DNA of 64,000 bases from Streptomyces albogriseolus (lineage in GTDB: Bacteria; Actinomycetota; Actinomycetes; Streptomycetales; Streptomycetaceae), in contig BMVA01000017.1 in assembly GCA_014650475.1 (NCBI GenBank), positions 62,001 to 126,000 on the forward strand, in the 5' to 3' direction. Each line of letters begins with the position of its first letter. Position 1 is the stretch's first letter. Below the pieces are notes generated by a model. It saw only the letters and a list, made by a program, of their open reading frames with translations, was not told the DNA's origin and ran no database searches. Below, piece by piece: positions 18,296 through 26,993 of the stretch. The position numbers and the translations under genes were made by a program.

Positions 18296-18871
18296 ATGAG
18301 CGTGGACGGAACCGTACGCACGGTGGCGTCCCGGGAGGCGCTGATCGAGGCGGTCCGGGCCGGGGAGCGGGTGAAGTACCTGTACTTCTGGGGACACCGG
18401 CCGCTGCCCGACGGGCGCATCGGGGCGAGCTGCCTGAGCCAGTGGTGGCCGTCCCCGTTCACCGTCGACGGCGTGGAGTACGCGACCGCCGAGCACTGGA
18501 TGATGGCGGCCAAGGCACGCCTCTTCGGGGACGCGGAGGGTGAGCGGCGCGTGCTGGCCGCGGGGCATCCCTCCGAGGCGAAGAAGGCGGGCCGTCTCGT
18601 CCGGGGCTTCGACGAGGAGATCTGGCGACGGGAGCGGTTCGGGATCGTGGTGACGGGCAGCGAGCACAAGTTCGCAGCTCACGGAGGACTGCGGTCTTTC
18701 CTGCTCGGCACGGGCGACCGCGTCCTGGTCGAGGCCAGCCCCGTCGACCGCGTCTGGGGCATAGGCCTCGCGGCCGACGACGAGGCCGCCGCCGACCCGG
18801 CCCGCTGGCGCGGCCCGAACCTGCTGGGCTTCGCGCTGATGGAGGCGCGAAGACGGCTGCGGGAGGCGTGA
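18296..18871 (+). CDS. NADAR-domain protein (YbiA-like)
   Basis: The 191-residue protein consists almost wholly of a NADAR domain. Recognisable blocks are LYFWGH, LSQWWPSPFTVDG, YATAEHWMMAAKARLF and GPNLLGFALMEAR. NADAR proteins are N-glycosidases; members act on riboflavin-pathway intermediates (with RibA) or remove ADP-ribose from modified guanine bases. ATG 18296 follows GTGGGGGGTG. An upstream in-frame start (18245) would add residues outside the domain. It is transcribed divergently from the polyamine operon and shares its intergenic region. No riboflavin gene or DarT-like toxin is adjacent, so the physiological substrate is open. Confidence 0.85.
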   Translation: MSVDGTVRTVASREALIEAVRAGERVKYLYFWGHRPLPDGRIGASCLSQWWPSPFTVDGVEYATAEHWMMAAKARLFGDAEGERRVLAAGHPSEAKKAGRLVRGFDEEIWRRERFGIVVTGSEHKFAAHGGLRSFLLGTGDRVLVEASPVDRVWGIGLAADDEAAADPARWRGPNLLGFALMEARRRLREA

Positions 18872-19207
18872 CTCGTCGCAGCCACCGCCGTCCGCGGGCA
18901 GTCGTGCCGCTGGGCGGCACGGGTGGGCGCGGGCGGCACCTCTGCAGCGCCGGGTGCGGGGAGCCCGCGGCTGGTCGCGCAGTTCCCCGCGCCCCTGAAG
19001 GGTGCTTCCGCCAGGGTCGCTGGAAGTGACTCGCGGCCGCTGTGGACAGTCGTGCCGCTGGGGCGATGGGGGTCCCCCCGCTCGAGCGAAGCCGAGAGTG
19101 GGGGAGGGTGGGCGCAGCGGCACCTATGCAGCGCCGGCACGATCAAGAGAGGACGGCACGTCTCCGGGCCTGGGAGGTGAACCCCCGTCCAGAGGAGCCC
19201 CTCGGGC
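18872..19207. repeat. Intergenic region made of Streptomyces dispersed repeats
   Basis: The 336 bp contain no gene. They hold two related units (about 18900-18955 and 19049-19140), each starting with GTCGTGCCGCTGG and each containing GCGGCACCT.TGCAGCGCC. Between them lies the 22-bp repeat also found at 2441-2462. The second unit includes a hairpin at about 19070-19107, with CCCCCGCTC facing GAGAGTGGGGG, a form repeated in many Streptomyces intergenic regions. The hairpins could end transcription of the two convergent neighbours. Confidence 0.6.
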
Positions 19208-20080
19208 TCACGTGACCAGCACGATCACGCCGAAGGTGAGCGCCAGCGCGCTCCCCACCGCTCCGCAGATCACGCCCGCCAGGGCCTGCCCCCCGTTCGT
19301 CGCCTCGCCGCGGTTCGCCTTGCCGCGGCCGATCGCGCCGAAGATCACCGCCAGGACGCCCAGCACGATGGCCACCGGCCACAGGCAGAACGCGGCGGCC
19401 GCGACGATCCCGAGGACCAGGGAGGCGACGCCCATGCCGTTGCTCGGCAGGGGCGGGACGCCGGCCCAGCCGGGGTATCCCTGGGCGGGCGCGCCCGCGT
19501 ACCCGGCGTGCGGATAGCCGTAGGGGACCTGACCGGGCCCTTCCGGGCCGATGGGCGGCGGTGGGACGGCCGCACCCGCGGCCGGGGGCGCGAAGGGGTC
19601 GGCGGCCGCCGGGCGGGCGGCGGGCTGCGGCACGGGCGCGGCCGTCCCCGCGGGCCCCGCCCACGCGCCGCCGTACGCCGGCGCGGGCGGCGTCGCGTCC
19701 GAGGCCGCCGGGAAGGACGTCACCGTCTGCTGGTCGTGCACCGTGGAGGCGCCGGACGCCGGCCGGTCGTGCACGGTGGGCGGCGACCACGGCGCGGTCT
19801 CCCCCGCCACCACGGTCTCGCCCGGACCGCCGGAGGCCTGCACGTGGTCCCCGGGCAGCGCCCACGGATCGGCCGCGGGCGTCTCGGGGTCCCGTGTCCC
19901 GGGCGCGGCACGCCCCGTCTCCGTGGTCCGCGCGTCCACCAGCGAGCCGTCCAGGGGGGCCACGTGCGGCGCCCCGCCGTCGGCCGGTGCCGGCCACAGC
20001 TCAGGGGTGGACGAACCCGCCGGAGGCGTCCCGTCCCCCGTGCGGTCCCCGGCCCCCGGTGCCGGTGCGTCGTCGGACAT
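19208..20080 (-). CDS. DUF4190-type membrane protein with long Pro/Ala-rich N-terminus
   Basis: The 290-residue protein has a disordered, Pro/Gly/Ala-rich N-terminal region of about 200 residues. Two closely spaced membrane helices follow at the C-terminus, in the DUF4190 pattern (GMGVASLVLGIVAAA then GRGKANRGE, then a second helix to the end). The conserved loop between helices reads GAIGRGKANRG. ATG 20080 (MSDDAPAPG) was preferred over the longer frame from 20113. Function is unknown for the family. The acidic, proline-rich tail probably faces the cytoplasm. It is divergent from the deaminase gene. Confidence 0.78.
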   Translation of the reverse strand: MSDDAPAPGAGDRTGDGTPPAGSSTPELWPAPADGGAPHVAPLDGSLVDARTTETGRAAPGTRDPETPAADPWALPGDHVQASGGPGETVVAGETAPWSPPTVHDRPASGASTVHDQQTVTSFPAASDATPPAPAYGGAWAGPAGTAAPVPQPAARPAAADPFAPPAAGAAVPPPPIGPEGPGQVPYGYPHAGYAGAPAQGYPGWAGVPPLPSNGMGVASLVLGIVAAAAFCLWPVAIVLGVLAVIFGAIGRGKANRGEATNGGQALAGVICGAVGSALALTFGVIVLVT

Positions 20081-20232
20081 GCGCTGCGACCCCTCCCTCG
20101 GACGAACCGTCATGCTACGGCCCGCGTCCCTCCCGCGTACGCCGGGCCTACGATGATCCCCGCACCACCGATCAGCCGATCACCCGCGTCCCGCCGCGAC
20201 CCGGACCGGGACGCCGTTCCCGGGGAGGAACC

Positions 20233-21303
20233 TTGACCGACCGCCACGCCACCGCGGCCACCGCCGGACAGGTCCGTGACCTGCACGCCTTCATCGCCGG
20301 ACTGCCCAAGGCCGAACTGCACGTGCACCACGTCGGCTCCGCCTCCCCCCGCATCGTGTCGGAGCTGGCCGCCCGCCACCCCGACTCCAAGGTCCCCACC
20401 GACCCCGAGGCCCTCGCCGACTACTTCACCTTCACGGACTTCGCGCACTTCATCGAGGTCTACCTGTCCGTCGTCGACCTGATCCGCACCCCCGAGGACG
20501 TGCGGCTGCTGACGTACGAGGTGGCCCGTGAGCTGGCCCGGCAGCAGGTGCGGTACGCCGAGCTGACCATCACCCCGTTCTCCTCCACCCGCCGCGGGAT
20601 CGACGAGCGCGCCTTCATGGACGCGATCGAGGACGCCCGCAAGGCGGCCGAGAGCGAGCTGGGCACCGTGCTGCGCTGGTGCTTCGACATCCCGGGCGAG
20701 GCCGGACTGGAGGCCGCCGAGGAGACGACGCGGCTCGCCACCGACGACCGGCTGCGCCCGGAGGGCCTGGTCTCCTTCGGACTGGGCGGGCCCGAGATCG
20801 GCGTGCCGCGCCCGCAGTTCAAGCCGTACTTCGACCGGGCCGTCGCCGCCGGGCTGCGCTCGGTGCCGCACGCGGGCGAGACCACGGGACCGGAGACGAT
20901 CTGGGACGCGCTGAACGAACTGGGCGCCGAGCGCATCGGCCACGGCACCAGCGCCGCGCAGGACCCGAAGCTGCTGCGGCACCTCGCCGAGCGCCGTATT
21001 CCGCTGGAGGTGTGCCCGACGTCCAACATCGCCACCCGCGCGGTCGCCGCCCTGGACGAGCACCCCATCAAGGAGTTCACCCGGGCCGGCGTGCTGGTGA
21101 CGATCAACTCCGACGACCCGCCGATGTTCGGCACCGACCTCCGCAACGAGTACGCGGTCGCCGCCCGCCTGCTGGACCTCGACGAGCGGGGTCTCGCCGG
21201 CCTCGCGAAGAACGCGGTCGAGGCGTCGTTCCTCGACCCGGCGGGCAAGGCGCGGCTGGCGGCCGAGATCGACACCTACACCGCCTCCTGGCTCGCCTCC
21301 TGA
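20233..21303 (+). CDS. Adenosine deaminase-family enzyme, probably 6-aminodeoxyfutalosine deaminase
   Basis: The 356-residue amidohydrolase has the ADA zinc-ligand and catalytic motifs: HVHHVG near residue 32, HAGETTG near 216, GHGTSA, and NSDDPPMF near 295. The first motif differs from classic adenosine deaminases. Related Streptomyces proteins of this ADA subgroup were shown to deaminate 6-aminodeoxyfutalosine in the futalosine route to menaquinone, so that role is preferred over adenosine. TTG 20233 is the likely start, placed 4 bases after GGGGAGGAA; no other in-frame start has a ribosome site. The GDPD gene follows by 19 bp. Confidence 0.8.
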   Translation: MTDRHATAATAGQVRDLHAFIAGLPKAELHVHHVGSASPRIVSELAARHPDSKVPTDPEALADYFTFTDFAHFIEVYLSVVDLIRTPEDVRLLTYEVARELARQQVRYAELTITPFSSTRRGIDERAFMDAIEDARKAAESELGTVLRWCFDIPGEAGLEAAEETTRLATDDRLRPEGLVSFGLGGPEIGVPRPQFKPYFDRAVAAGLRSVPHAGETTGPETIWDALNELGAERIGHGTSAAQDPKLLRHLAERRIPLEVCPTSNIATRAVAALDEHPIKEFTRAGVLVTINSDDPPMFGTDLRNEYAVAARLLDLDERGLAGLAKNAVEASFLDPAGKARLAAEIDTYTASWLAS

Positions 21304-21322
21304 CCACCCCGCGAAGGGCACC

Positions 21323-22015
21323 ATGCAGAACGTGACCGCCGTGGCCCACCGCGGCGACCCCTACCGTGTCCGGGAGAACACCCTTCCCTCGCTGCGCTCC
21401 GCGATCGGGCGGGGCGCGGACGCGGTCGAGATCGACGTACGGCTCACCCGGGACGGCGTCCCGGTGCTGCTGCACGACGCGACCCTCGAACGTCTCTGGG
21501 ACCACGACCGTCCCCTCGCGTCCCTCACCTGGGACGAGGTGCGCGAGGTGACGGACGGCGGGGTGCCCGCCCTCGCCGACGCGCTGGCGGCGACCGAGGG
21601 CAGCCGGGTGATGATCGACCTGCCCGGCGCCCCGGGCGAGCGCGCCGTGCGCCGGATCGTGAACGTCGTCCGGGAACAGGGCGCCGAGGACCGCGTGTAC
21701 TACTGCGCGGGCGCCCCCGCCATGCTGGCCGTGCGGGCGGTCGACCCGGACGCGGAGATCGCGCTCACCCACACCTCCCACGCGCCGCCGCGCGCCGGGC
21801 TCCTGGAGGCGGTCCGCCCGCGCTGGCTCAACTACCGCTTCAGCCTGGTGGACCGGGCGCTCGCGGACCGGATCCACCGCGACGGGTACCTGCTGTCCGT
21901 GTGGACCCCGGACACCCGCCGCTCGATGCGCCGCCTGCTGGCCGCGGGCGTGGACTCGATCACCACCAACCGCGTCGACGTCCTGGGCGCGCTGCGCGAC
22001 CGCCTGGCGTCATGA
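21323..22015 (+). CDS. Glycerophosphodiester phosphodiesterase family protein
   Basis: The 230-residue GDPD-fold enzyme shows the conserved set AHRG near residue 9, RENTLPS, EIDVRLTRDG and the LHD metal/acid-base motif. It matches small soluble bacterial GDPD proteins that split glycerophosphodiesters into glycerol-3-phosphate and an alcohol. No signal peptide is present, so it should act in the cytoplasm. The start follows GCGAAGGG. It is probably co-transcribed with the deaminase 19 bp upstream. Its end overlaps the convergent HXXEE gene by 6 bp. Confidence 0.87.
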   Translation: MQNVTAVAHRGDPYRVRENTLPSLRSAIGRGADAVEIDVRLTRDGVPVLLHDATLERLWDHDRPLASLTWDEVREVTDGGVPALADALAATEGSRVMIDLPGAPGERAVRRIVNVVREQGAEDRVYYCAGAPAMLAVRAVDPDAEIALTHTSHAPPRAGLLEAVRPRWLNYRFSLVDRALADRIHRDGYLLSVWTPDTRRSMRRLLAAGVDSITTNRVDVLGALRDRLAS

Positions 22016-22552
22016 CGTCCGGCGCGCCGAGCGGAGCAGCTGGCGCGCCACGACGTGCGAGGCGACCGTGGCCGCCCCGGCGGCCGCCAGCCCGGCCACC
22101 ACGTCACGCGGCCGTGCGGGACGCAGCACCCCAGCCTTCCGCAACCGGCCCCGCGCCCACAGCGTGAACGGCAGGACGACCAGCGGTGACGTCACCGAGC
22201 CGGGGGTGCAGCCGCGTACGACCGCGGCCTGGGCCATGTGCATCACGCCGTGCAGTCCGAAGCCGGTCAGCGCGGACTGATAGAAGCCGGACCGTCCGCC
22301 GGTGAGCCGTCCGGTGGCCGCTGCGGTTCCGACGACGGCGCCCATCACCCCCACGGCGGTGGCGAACTCGGCCGCGCCCATGGTCTCGGCCCGCCGCCAC
22401 ACCCCCTCCGGCACCTGGGGGAACCGCTTCCGCAGCTCGGGCACCTTGCGCCGCAACCATCCCGGCACGGTGGCCAGTTCCTCGAGATCGTGCACGACCC
22501 ATGCGCCCAGGAGCCCCCATGTGACGGCTCCGCCCACCCGTTCACCAGTCAT
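22010..22552 (-). CDS. HXXEE-domain membrane protein
   Basis: The 180-residue protein has four to five hydrophobic segments. The sequence HDLEE near residue 21 gives the HXXEE domain its name. A later GLHGVMHMAQ may hold further metal-binding His residues. The conserved His/Glu pattern suggests a membrane metalloenzyme, but no activity is known for the family. The gene is convergent with the GDPD gene and 9 bp downstream of another small membrane protein gene, probably in one transcript. Confidence 0.75.
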   Translation of the reverse strand: MTGERVGGAVTWGLLGAWVVHDLEELATVPGWLRRKVPELRKRFPQVPEGVWRRAETMGAAEFATAVGVMGAVVGTAAATGRLTGGRSGFYQSALTGFGLHGVMHMAQAAVVRGCTPGSVTSPLVVLPFTLWARGRLRKAGVLRPARPRDVVAGLAAAGAATVASHVVARQLLRSARRTS

Positions 22553-22561
22553 GCGCCCAAC

Positions 22562-23095
22562 CTACTGAGCGGGCGCGGCGGCGCCCCCCGGAACAGCTGC
22601 CTCCGTCAGCGCTTCCAGCCGCTTGATCTTCTTCCTGACGAGGTACAGCGGGATCGCGCCGAACACGCCGAACGCCATGTCGATGACGCTCCACCAGAAG
22701 GGGATGCCCCGGACCGGCCCGCAGATCAGCGCGAGCGGGATGACACCGGCGCAGGCGATCAGGCCGAACTCCACGACCCAGATGTTGCGTACGGGGTCCC
22801 GGTAGGGGCCGAGGAAGGCGACGGCGATGACGAGGTGGGCGAAGGCCAGCCAGTCGGTGCCGTAGAGCAGGAAGGGGTGGTCGGCGTCGGCGGCGTCGAG
22901 CCCGTCCCGTACGCGTTCGATCCACTCCATGAGTCCAGGGAGGTGCTCGGGCGCCCCGAGGGACCGCGCCGTCTGCTCCGCCCAGCGCAGTTCGTGCACC
23001 AGCGGGAACGCCGTGACCCCGCTGAGCACCAGGCAGACGACGAAGAACACCAGCCAGACGCGAATGCCCTTCAGCAGGGCGGCTCTGTCGCTCAT
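22562..23095 (-). CDS. Small four-helix membrane protein of unknown function
   Basis: The 177-residue protein has four predicted membrane helices (about 11-30, 85-103, 112-130 and 135-155) and an Ala/Pro-rich C-terminal tail after a KKIKRLE motif. No family with a known role was recognised. ATG 23095 (MSDRAALLKG) was chosen because the first helix begins soon after; a longer frame extends into the upstream terminator and dehydrogenase gene. It is followed directly by the HXXEE gene. Confidence 0.72.
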   Translation of the reverse strand: MSDRAALLKGIRVWLVFFVVCLVLSGVTAFPLVHELRWAEQTARSLGAPEHLPGLMEWIERVRDGLDAADADHPFLLYGTDWLAFAHLVIAVAFLGPYRDPVRNIWVVEFGLIACAGVIPLALICGPVRGIPFWWSVIDMAFGVFGAIPLYLVRKKIKRLEALTEAAVPGGAAAPAQ

Positions 23096-23162
23096 GCCAG
23101 GAGCGTACGCCTGAAGTTGAACATGTTCAAAAATCTTGGACGGCGGCCCCGGAGAAACACGT

Positions 23163-23198
23163 CGGCCCCGGACAGGCGCGGTGCACCGTCCGGGGCCG
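23163..23198 (-). terminator. Hairpin downstream of second aminobutyraldehyde dehydrogenase
   Basis: CGGCCCCGGAC (23163-23173) pairs perfectly with GTCCGGGGCCG (23188-23198), just after the dehydrogenase stop at 23212. It separates that gene from the small membrane protein gene. Confidence 0.75.
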
Positions 23199-23211
23199 AG
23201 CGTCCCGTCCG

Positions 23212-24651
23212 CTAGTCCTCCAGCGACGTCATCACGTGCTTGATCCGCGTGTAGTCGTCGAAGCCGTAGGCCGACAGGTCCTTGCCGTAGCCCGACTTCT
23301 TGAAGCCGCCGTGCGGCATCTCCGCGACCAGCGGGATGTGGGTGTTGATCCACACGCAGCCGAAGTCCAGCTTCTTCGACATCCGCATCGCGCGGGCGTG
23401 GTCCCTGGTCCACACCGACGAGGCCAGCGCGTACTCCACGCCGTTGGCGTACTCGACGGCCTGGTCCTCGTCCGTGAAGGACTGGACGGTGATGACCGGC
23501 CCGAAGACCTCCTTCTGGATGATCTCGTCGTCCTGCTTGAGGCCCGAGACGACGGTCGGCGCGTAGAAGTACCCCTGGTCGCCGACCCGCTTGCCGCCGG
23601 CCTCGACGCGCGCGTGGGCGGGCAGCCGCTCGATGAAGCCCTCGACCTGCTTGAGCTGGTTGGGGTTGTTGAGCGGACCGTAGAGGACGTCCTCGTCGTC
23701 GGGCATGCCCGTCTTGATGTCGGAGGCGGCCTTGGCGAGCGCCTGGACGAACTCGTCGTGCACGGACTCGTGCACCAGCACGCGCGTGGCGGCCGTGCAG
23801 TCCTGGCCGGCGTTGAAGTAGCCGGCCTCGGAGATGCCCGCCACGGCCTTGGCGATGTCGACGTCCTCGAAGACCACGACCGGGGCCTTGCCGCCCAGCT
23901 CCAGGTGGACCCGCTTGAGGTCCTTGGAGGCGGACTCGGCGACCGCCATGCCCGCACGGACCGAGCCGGTGATGGAGGCCATCGCCGGGGTCGGGTGCTC
24001 CACCATCAGACGTCCGGTCTCACGGTCGCCGCAGACGACGTTGAAGACGCCCTTGGGCAGGATCGAACCGAGGATCTCGGCGATCAGGACGGTGGAGGCG
24101 GGGGTGGTGTCGGACGGCTTGAGGACGACCGTGTTGCCCGCGGCGATCGCCGGGGCGAACTTCCACACGGCCATCATCATCGGGTAGTTCCAGGGCGCCA
24201 CCTGGGCGCAGACGCCGACCGGCTCACGGCGCACGAAGGAGGTCAGGCCCTCCATGTACTCGCCGGCGCCCTTGCCCTCGAGCATCCGCGCCGCGCCCGC
24301 GAAGAAGCGGATCTGGTCCACCATCGGCGGGATCTCCTCGGAGCGGGTCAGCCCGGCCGGCTTGCCCGTGTTCTCCACCTCGGCGGCGATGAGTTCCTCG
24401 GCGCGCTCCTCGAAGGCGTCCGCGATCTTCAGCAGCGCCCTCTGCCGCTCGGCCGGGGTGGTGTCGCGCCAGCCGGGGAAGGCCTCGGCGGCGGCCGCCA
24501 TCGCGGCGTCGACGTCCGCGGCACCGGACAGCGGAGCCGTCGCGTACGCCTCGCCGGTCGCGGGATTGACCACCTCGGTGGTCCGTCCGTCGGCGGCGTC
24601 CCGGAACTCACCGCCGATGTAGTTGCGCAGACGACGCAGCTCGGTGCTCAC
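23212..24651 (-). CDS. Gamma-aminobutyraldehyde dehydrogenase (second copy)
   Basis: The 479-residue aldehyde dehydrogenase has LELGGKAPVVVF as general-base segment and NAGQDCTAATR as active site. This is the same signature as the paralogue at 16542-18077. It should oxidise 4-aminobutyraldehyde, or a homologue from another diamine, to the amino acid. GTG 24651 follows AGGAGGG by 6 bases. The gene is transcribed divergently from an Lrp/AsnC regulator and an omega-aminotransferase. That arrangement suggests a transaminase branch (diamine to aminoaldehyde to amino acid) beside the oxidase branch at 10.9-18 kb. Confidence 0.88.
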   Translation of the reverse strand: MSTELRRLRNYIGGEFRDAADGRTTEVVNPATGEAYATAPLSGAADVDAAMAAAAEAFPGWRDTTPAERQRALLKIADAFEERAEELIAAEVENTGKPAGLTRSEEIPPMVDQIRFFAGAARMLEGKGAGEYMEGLTSFVRREPVGVCAQVAPWNYPMMMAVWKFAPAIAAGNTVVLKPSDTTPASTVLIAEILGSILPKGVFNVVCGDRETGRLMVEHPTPAMASITGSVRAGMAVAESASKDLKRVHLELGGKAPVVVFEDVDIAKAVAGISEAGYFNAGQDCTAATRVLVHESVHDEFVQALAKAASDIKTGMPDDEDVLYGPLNNPNQLKQVEGFIERLPAHARVEAGGKRVGDQGYFYAPTVVSGLKQDDEIIQKEVFGPVITVQSFTDEDQAVEYANGVEYALASSVWTRDHARAMRMSKKLDFGCVWINTHIPLVAEMPHGGFKKSGYGKDLSAYGFDDYTRIKHVMTSLED

Positions 24652-24785
24652 TGCAGGCCCTCCTGGTGTTCCTTGTGGGTGCCCGAGGTGTCGGGTGTGA
24701 ACGGGTGTGAGGTGTCCAACCTCTGAGACACCCACCCTAGACGGAGCGCTGACGTTTTCAACACCCCCACTCCCCCCGCATCTGC

Positions 24786-24823
24786 GAAATCCGCAAGCAT
24801 CAGCTTCATTAACAACGGATTTC
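24786..24823. promoter_or_regulatory. Inverted-repeat operator candidate between dehydrogenase and Lrp gene
   Basis: GAAATCCG (24786-24793) and CGGATTTC (24816-24823) form a perfect 8-bp inverted repeat with centres 30 bp apart, about three helical turns. It lies in the divergent promoter region of the dehydrogenase and the Lrp/AsnC gene. Its half-site resembles the one at 18167-18231. Autoregulation by the adjacent Lrp-type protein is the likely meaning. Confidence 0.55.
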
Positions 24824-24856
24824 ATCGATCGAGCCTTGCGAAACTGTCGATACGTC

Positions 24857-25375
24857 GTGCACAGTGACCTCGTGGCCAGTCGAAGCGCAGACCCGAAGGA
24901 CTCCCGCGAGTCCAAGAACGGCGGCGGACCGCAGTTGGACGCCGTCTCCCTCGCCATCATCGAGCAGCTCCAGGAGGACGGCCGCCGGCCGTACGCCGCG
25001 ATCGGCAAGGCCGTGGGCCTGTCGGAGGCGGCCGTGCGCCAGCGGGTGCAGAAGCTGCTCGACCAGGGCGTGATGCAGATCGTCGCCGTCACGGACCCGC
25101 TCACCGTGGGCTTCCGCCGGCAGGCGATGGTCGGGGTCAACGTCGAGGGCGACGTGGAGTCCGTGGCCGACGCGCTGACCGCCATGGATGAGTGCGAGTA
25201 CGTGGTGATGACCGCCGGCTCCTTCGACCTCATGGTCGAGATCGTCTGCGAGGACGACGACCACCTTCTGGAGGTCATCAACAGACGCATCCGGGCCGTC
25301 CCCGGAGTGCGCTCCACCGAGAGTTTCGTCTACCTCAAGCTCAAGAAGCAGACCTACATGTGGGGAACCCGATAA
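24857..25375 (+). CDS. Lrp/AsnC family transcriptional regulator
   Basis: The protein has about 172 residues. An N-terminal winged HTH (about 28-75) includes LDAVSLAIIEQLQEDGRR and the recognition region LSEAAVRQRV. A C-terminal RAM ligand-binding domain (about 85-165) includes VVMTAGSFDLMVEIVCED. Such proteins sense amino acids or related metabolites and often control adjacent catabolic genes. The start is uncertain: GTG 24857 and GTG 24872 are both possible, with no clear ribosome site, so the mRNA may be leaderless. It is 2 bp upstream of the aminotransferase gene. It is the best candidate to bind the two inverted repeats described at 18.2 and 24.8 kb. Confidence 0.88.
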   Translation: MHSDLVASRSADPKDSRESKNGGGPQLDAVSLAIIEQLQEDGRRPYAAIGKAVGLSEAAVRQRVQKLLDQGVMQIVAVTDPLTVGFRRQAMVGVNVEGDVESVADALTAMDECEYVVMTAGSFDLMVEIVCEDDDHLLEVINRRIRAVPGVRSTESFVYLKLKKQTYMWGTR

Positions 25376-25377
25376 TC

Positions 25378-26751
25378 GTGACCACCGACAGCCCCAACGA
25401 CCTCAGCAAGTCCGCGTACGACCACCTGTGGATGCACTTCACCCGCATGTCGTCGTACGAGAACGCGCCCGTCCCCACCATCGTCCGCGGTGAGGGCACC
25501 CACATCTGGGACGACAAGGGCAGGCGCTACCTCGACGGCCTGGCGGGCCTGTTCGTGGTGCAGGCCGGTCACGGCCGCCAGGAGCTCGCCGAGACCGCCG
25601 CCAAGCAGGCGCAGGAGCTCGCGTTCTTCCCGGTCTGGTCCTACGCCCACCCCAAGGCCGTGGAGCTCGCGGAGCGGCTCGCCCACGAGGCCCCCGGCGA
25701 CCTCAACAAGGTCTTCTTCACCACCGGCGGCGGCGAGGCGGTGGAGACCGCCTGGAAGCTCGCCAAGCAGTACTTCAAGCTGATCGGCAAGCCGACCAAG
25801 TACAAGGTCATCTCCCGCGCGGTCGCCTACCACGGCACCCCGCAGGGCGCCCTGTCCATCACCGGCCTGCCGGCCCTCAAGGCGCCCTTCGAGCCGCTGG
25901 TGCCGGGCGCGCACAAGGTGCCGAACACCAACATCTACCGGGCGCCGATCCACGGCGGTGACCCGGAGGCGTTCGGCCGCTGGGCCGCCGACCAGATCGA
26001 GCAGCAGATCCTCTTCGAGGGCCCGGACACGGTCGCCGCGGTCTTCCTGGAGCCCGTGCAGAACGCGGGCGGCTGCTTCCCGCCCCCGCCCGGCTACTTC
26101 CAGCGGGTGCGCGAGATCTGCGACCAGTACGACGTGCTGCTCGTCTCCGACGAGGTCATCTGCGCCTTCGGCCGGCTCGGCACCACCTTCGCCTGCGACA
26201 AGTTCGGCTACGTGCCGGACATGATCACCTGCGCCAAGGGCATGACCTCGGGCTACTCCCCGATCGGCGCGTGCATCGTCTCCGACCGGCTCGCCGAGCC
26301 GTTCTACCAGGGCGACAACACCTTCCTGCACGGCTACACCTTCGGCGGCCACCCGGTGTCGGCGGCGGTCGGCCTCGCCAACCTCGACCTGTTCGAGCGC
26401 GAGGGCCTCAACCAGCACGTCCTCGACAACGAGGGCGCGTTCCGCGCCACCCTGGAGAAGCTGCACGACCTCCCGATCGTCGGCGACGTCCGCGGCAACG
26501 GCTTCTTCTACGGCATCGAGCTGGTCAAGGACAAGGCGACCAAGGAGTCCTTCACCGCCGACGAGACCGAGCGCGTGCTGTACGGCTTCCTGTCCAAGAA
26601 GCTGTTCGAGAACGGCCTGTACTGCCGGGCCGACGACCGCGGCGACCCGGTGATCCAGCTCGCGCCGCCGCTGATCTCCAACCAGGAGACCTTCGACGAG
26701 ATCGAGCAGATCCTGCGCGCGACCCTCACGGAGGCATGGACGAAGCTGTAG
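25378..26751 (+). CDS. Class-III omega-aminotransferase (diamine or beta-alanine/GABA type)
   Basis: The 457-residue PLP enzyme of the omega-aminotransferase group has the ring-contact Asp in SDEVICAFGRLG. The Schiff-base Lys is in TCAKGMTSGYSPIGA, the form usual for putrescine, pyruvate-linked and beta-alanine aminotransferases. YHGTPQGALSITG is also typical. GTG 25378 starts 2 bp after the Lrp stop, so the two genes form one transcript. By context it would convert a diamine or gamma-amino acid to the aldehyde that the divergent dehydrogenase oxidises. The exact donor cannot be read from the sequence. Confidence 0.87.
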   Translation: MTTDSPNDLSKSAYDHLWMHFTRMSSYENAPVPTIVRGEGTHIWDDKGRRYLDGLAGLFVVQAGHGRQELAETAAKQAQELAFFPVWSYAHPKAVELAERLAHEAPGDLNKVFFTTGGGEAVETAWKLAKQYFKLIGKPTKYKVISRAVAYHGTPQGALSITGLPALKAPFEPLVPGAHKVPNTNIYRAPIHGGDPEAFGRWAADQIEQQILFEGPDTVAAVFLEPVQNAGGCFPPPPGYFQRVREICDQYDVLLVSDEVICAFGRLGTTFACDKFGYVPDMITCAKGMTSGYSPIGACIVSDRLAEPFYQGDNTFLHGYTFGGHPVSAAVGLANLDLFEREGLNQHVLDNEGAFRATLEKLHDLPIVGDVRGNGFFYGIELVKDKATKESFTADETERVLYGFLSKKLFENGLYCRADDRGDPVIQLAPPLISNQETFDEIEQILRATLTEAWTKL

Positions 26752-26993
26752 GCCGACGAGTTGATCGCGGCGTAGGCCGTCCGAGGTACCGATCTTCCCT
26801 TTGAATGATCAACACCGGCCCCGGTGCCGCCCGTTCGAGTGAGAAACGGCGTCCCGGGGCCGCGTGCTGTCCGACCGCCCGCCACCGCCTGCCTAGCGTG
26901 CCCAGTGACCGATCGGCCCGCCCTTCGTTCCCCCGGACGGGGGATTAACCCGAAGAGCGCACGGCATTTCCGATCCGAACCGAGGTGTACGCC

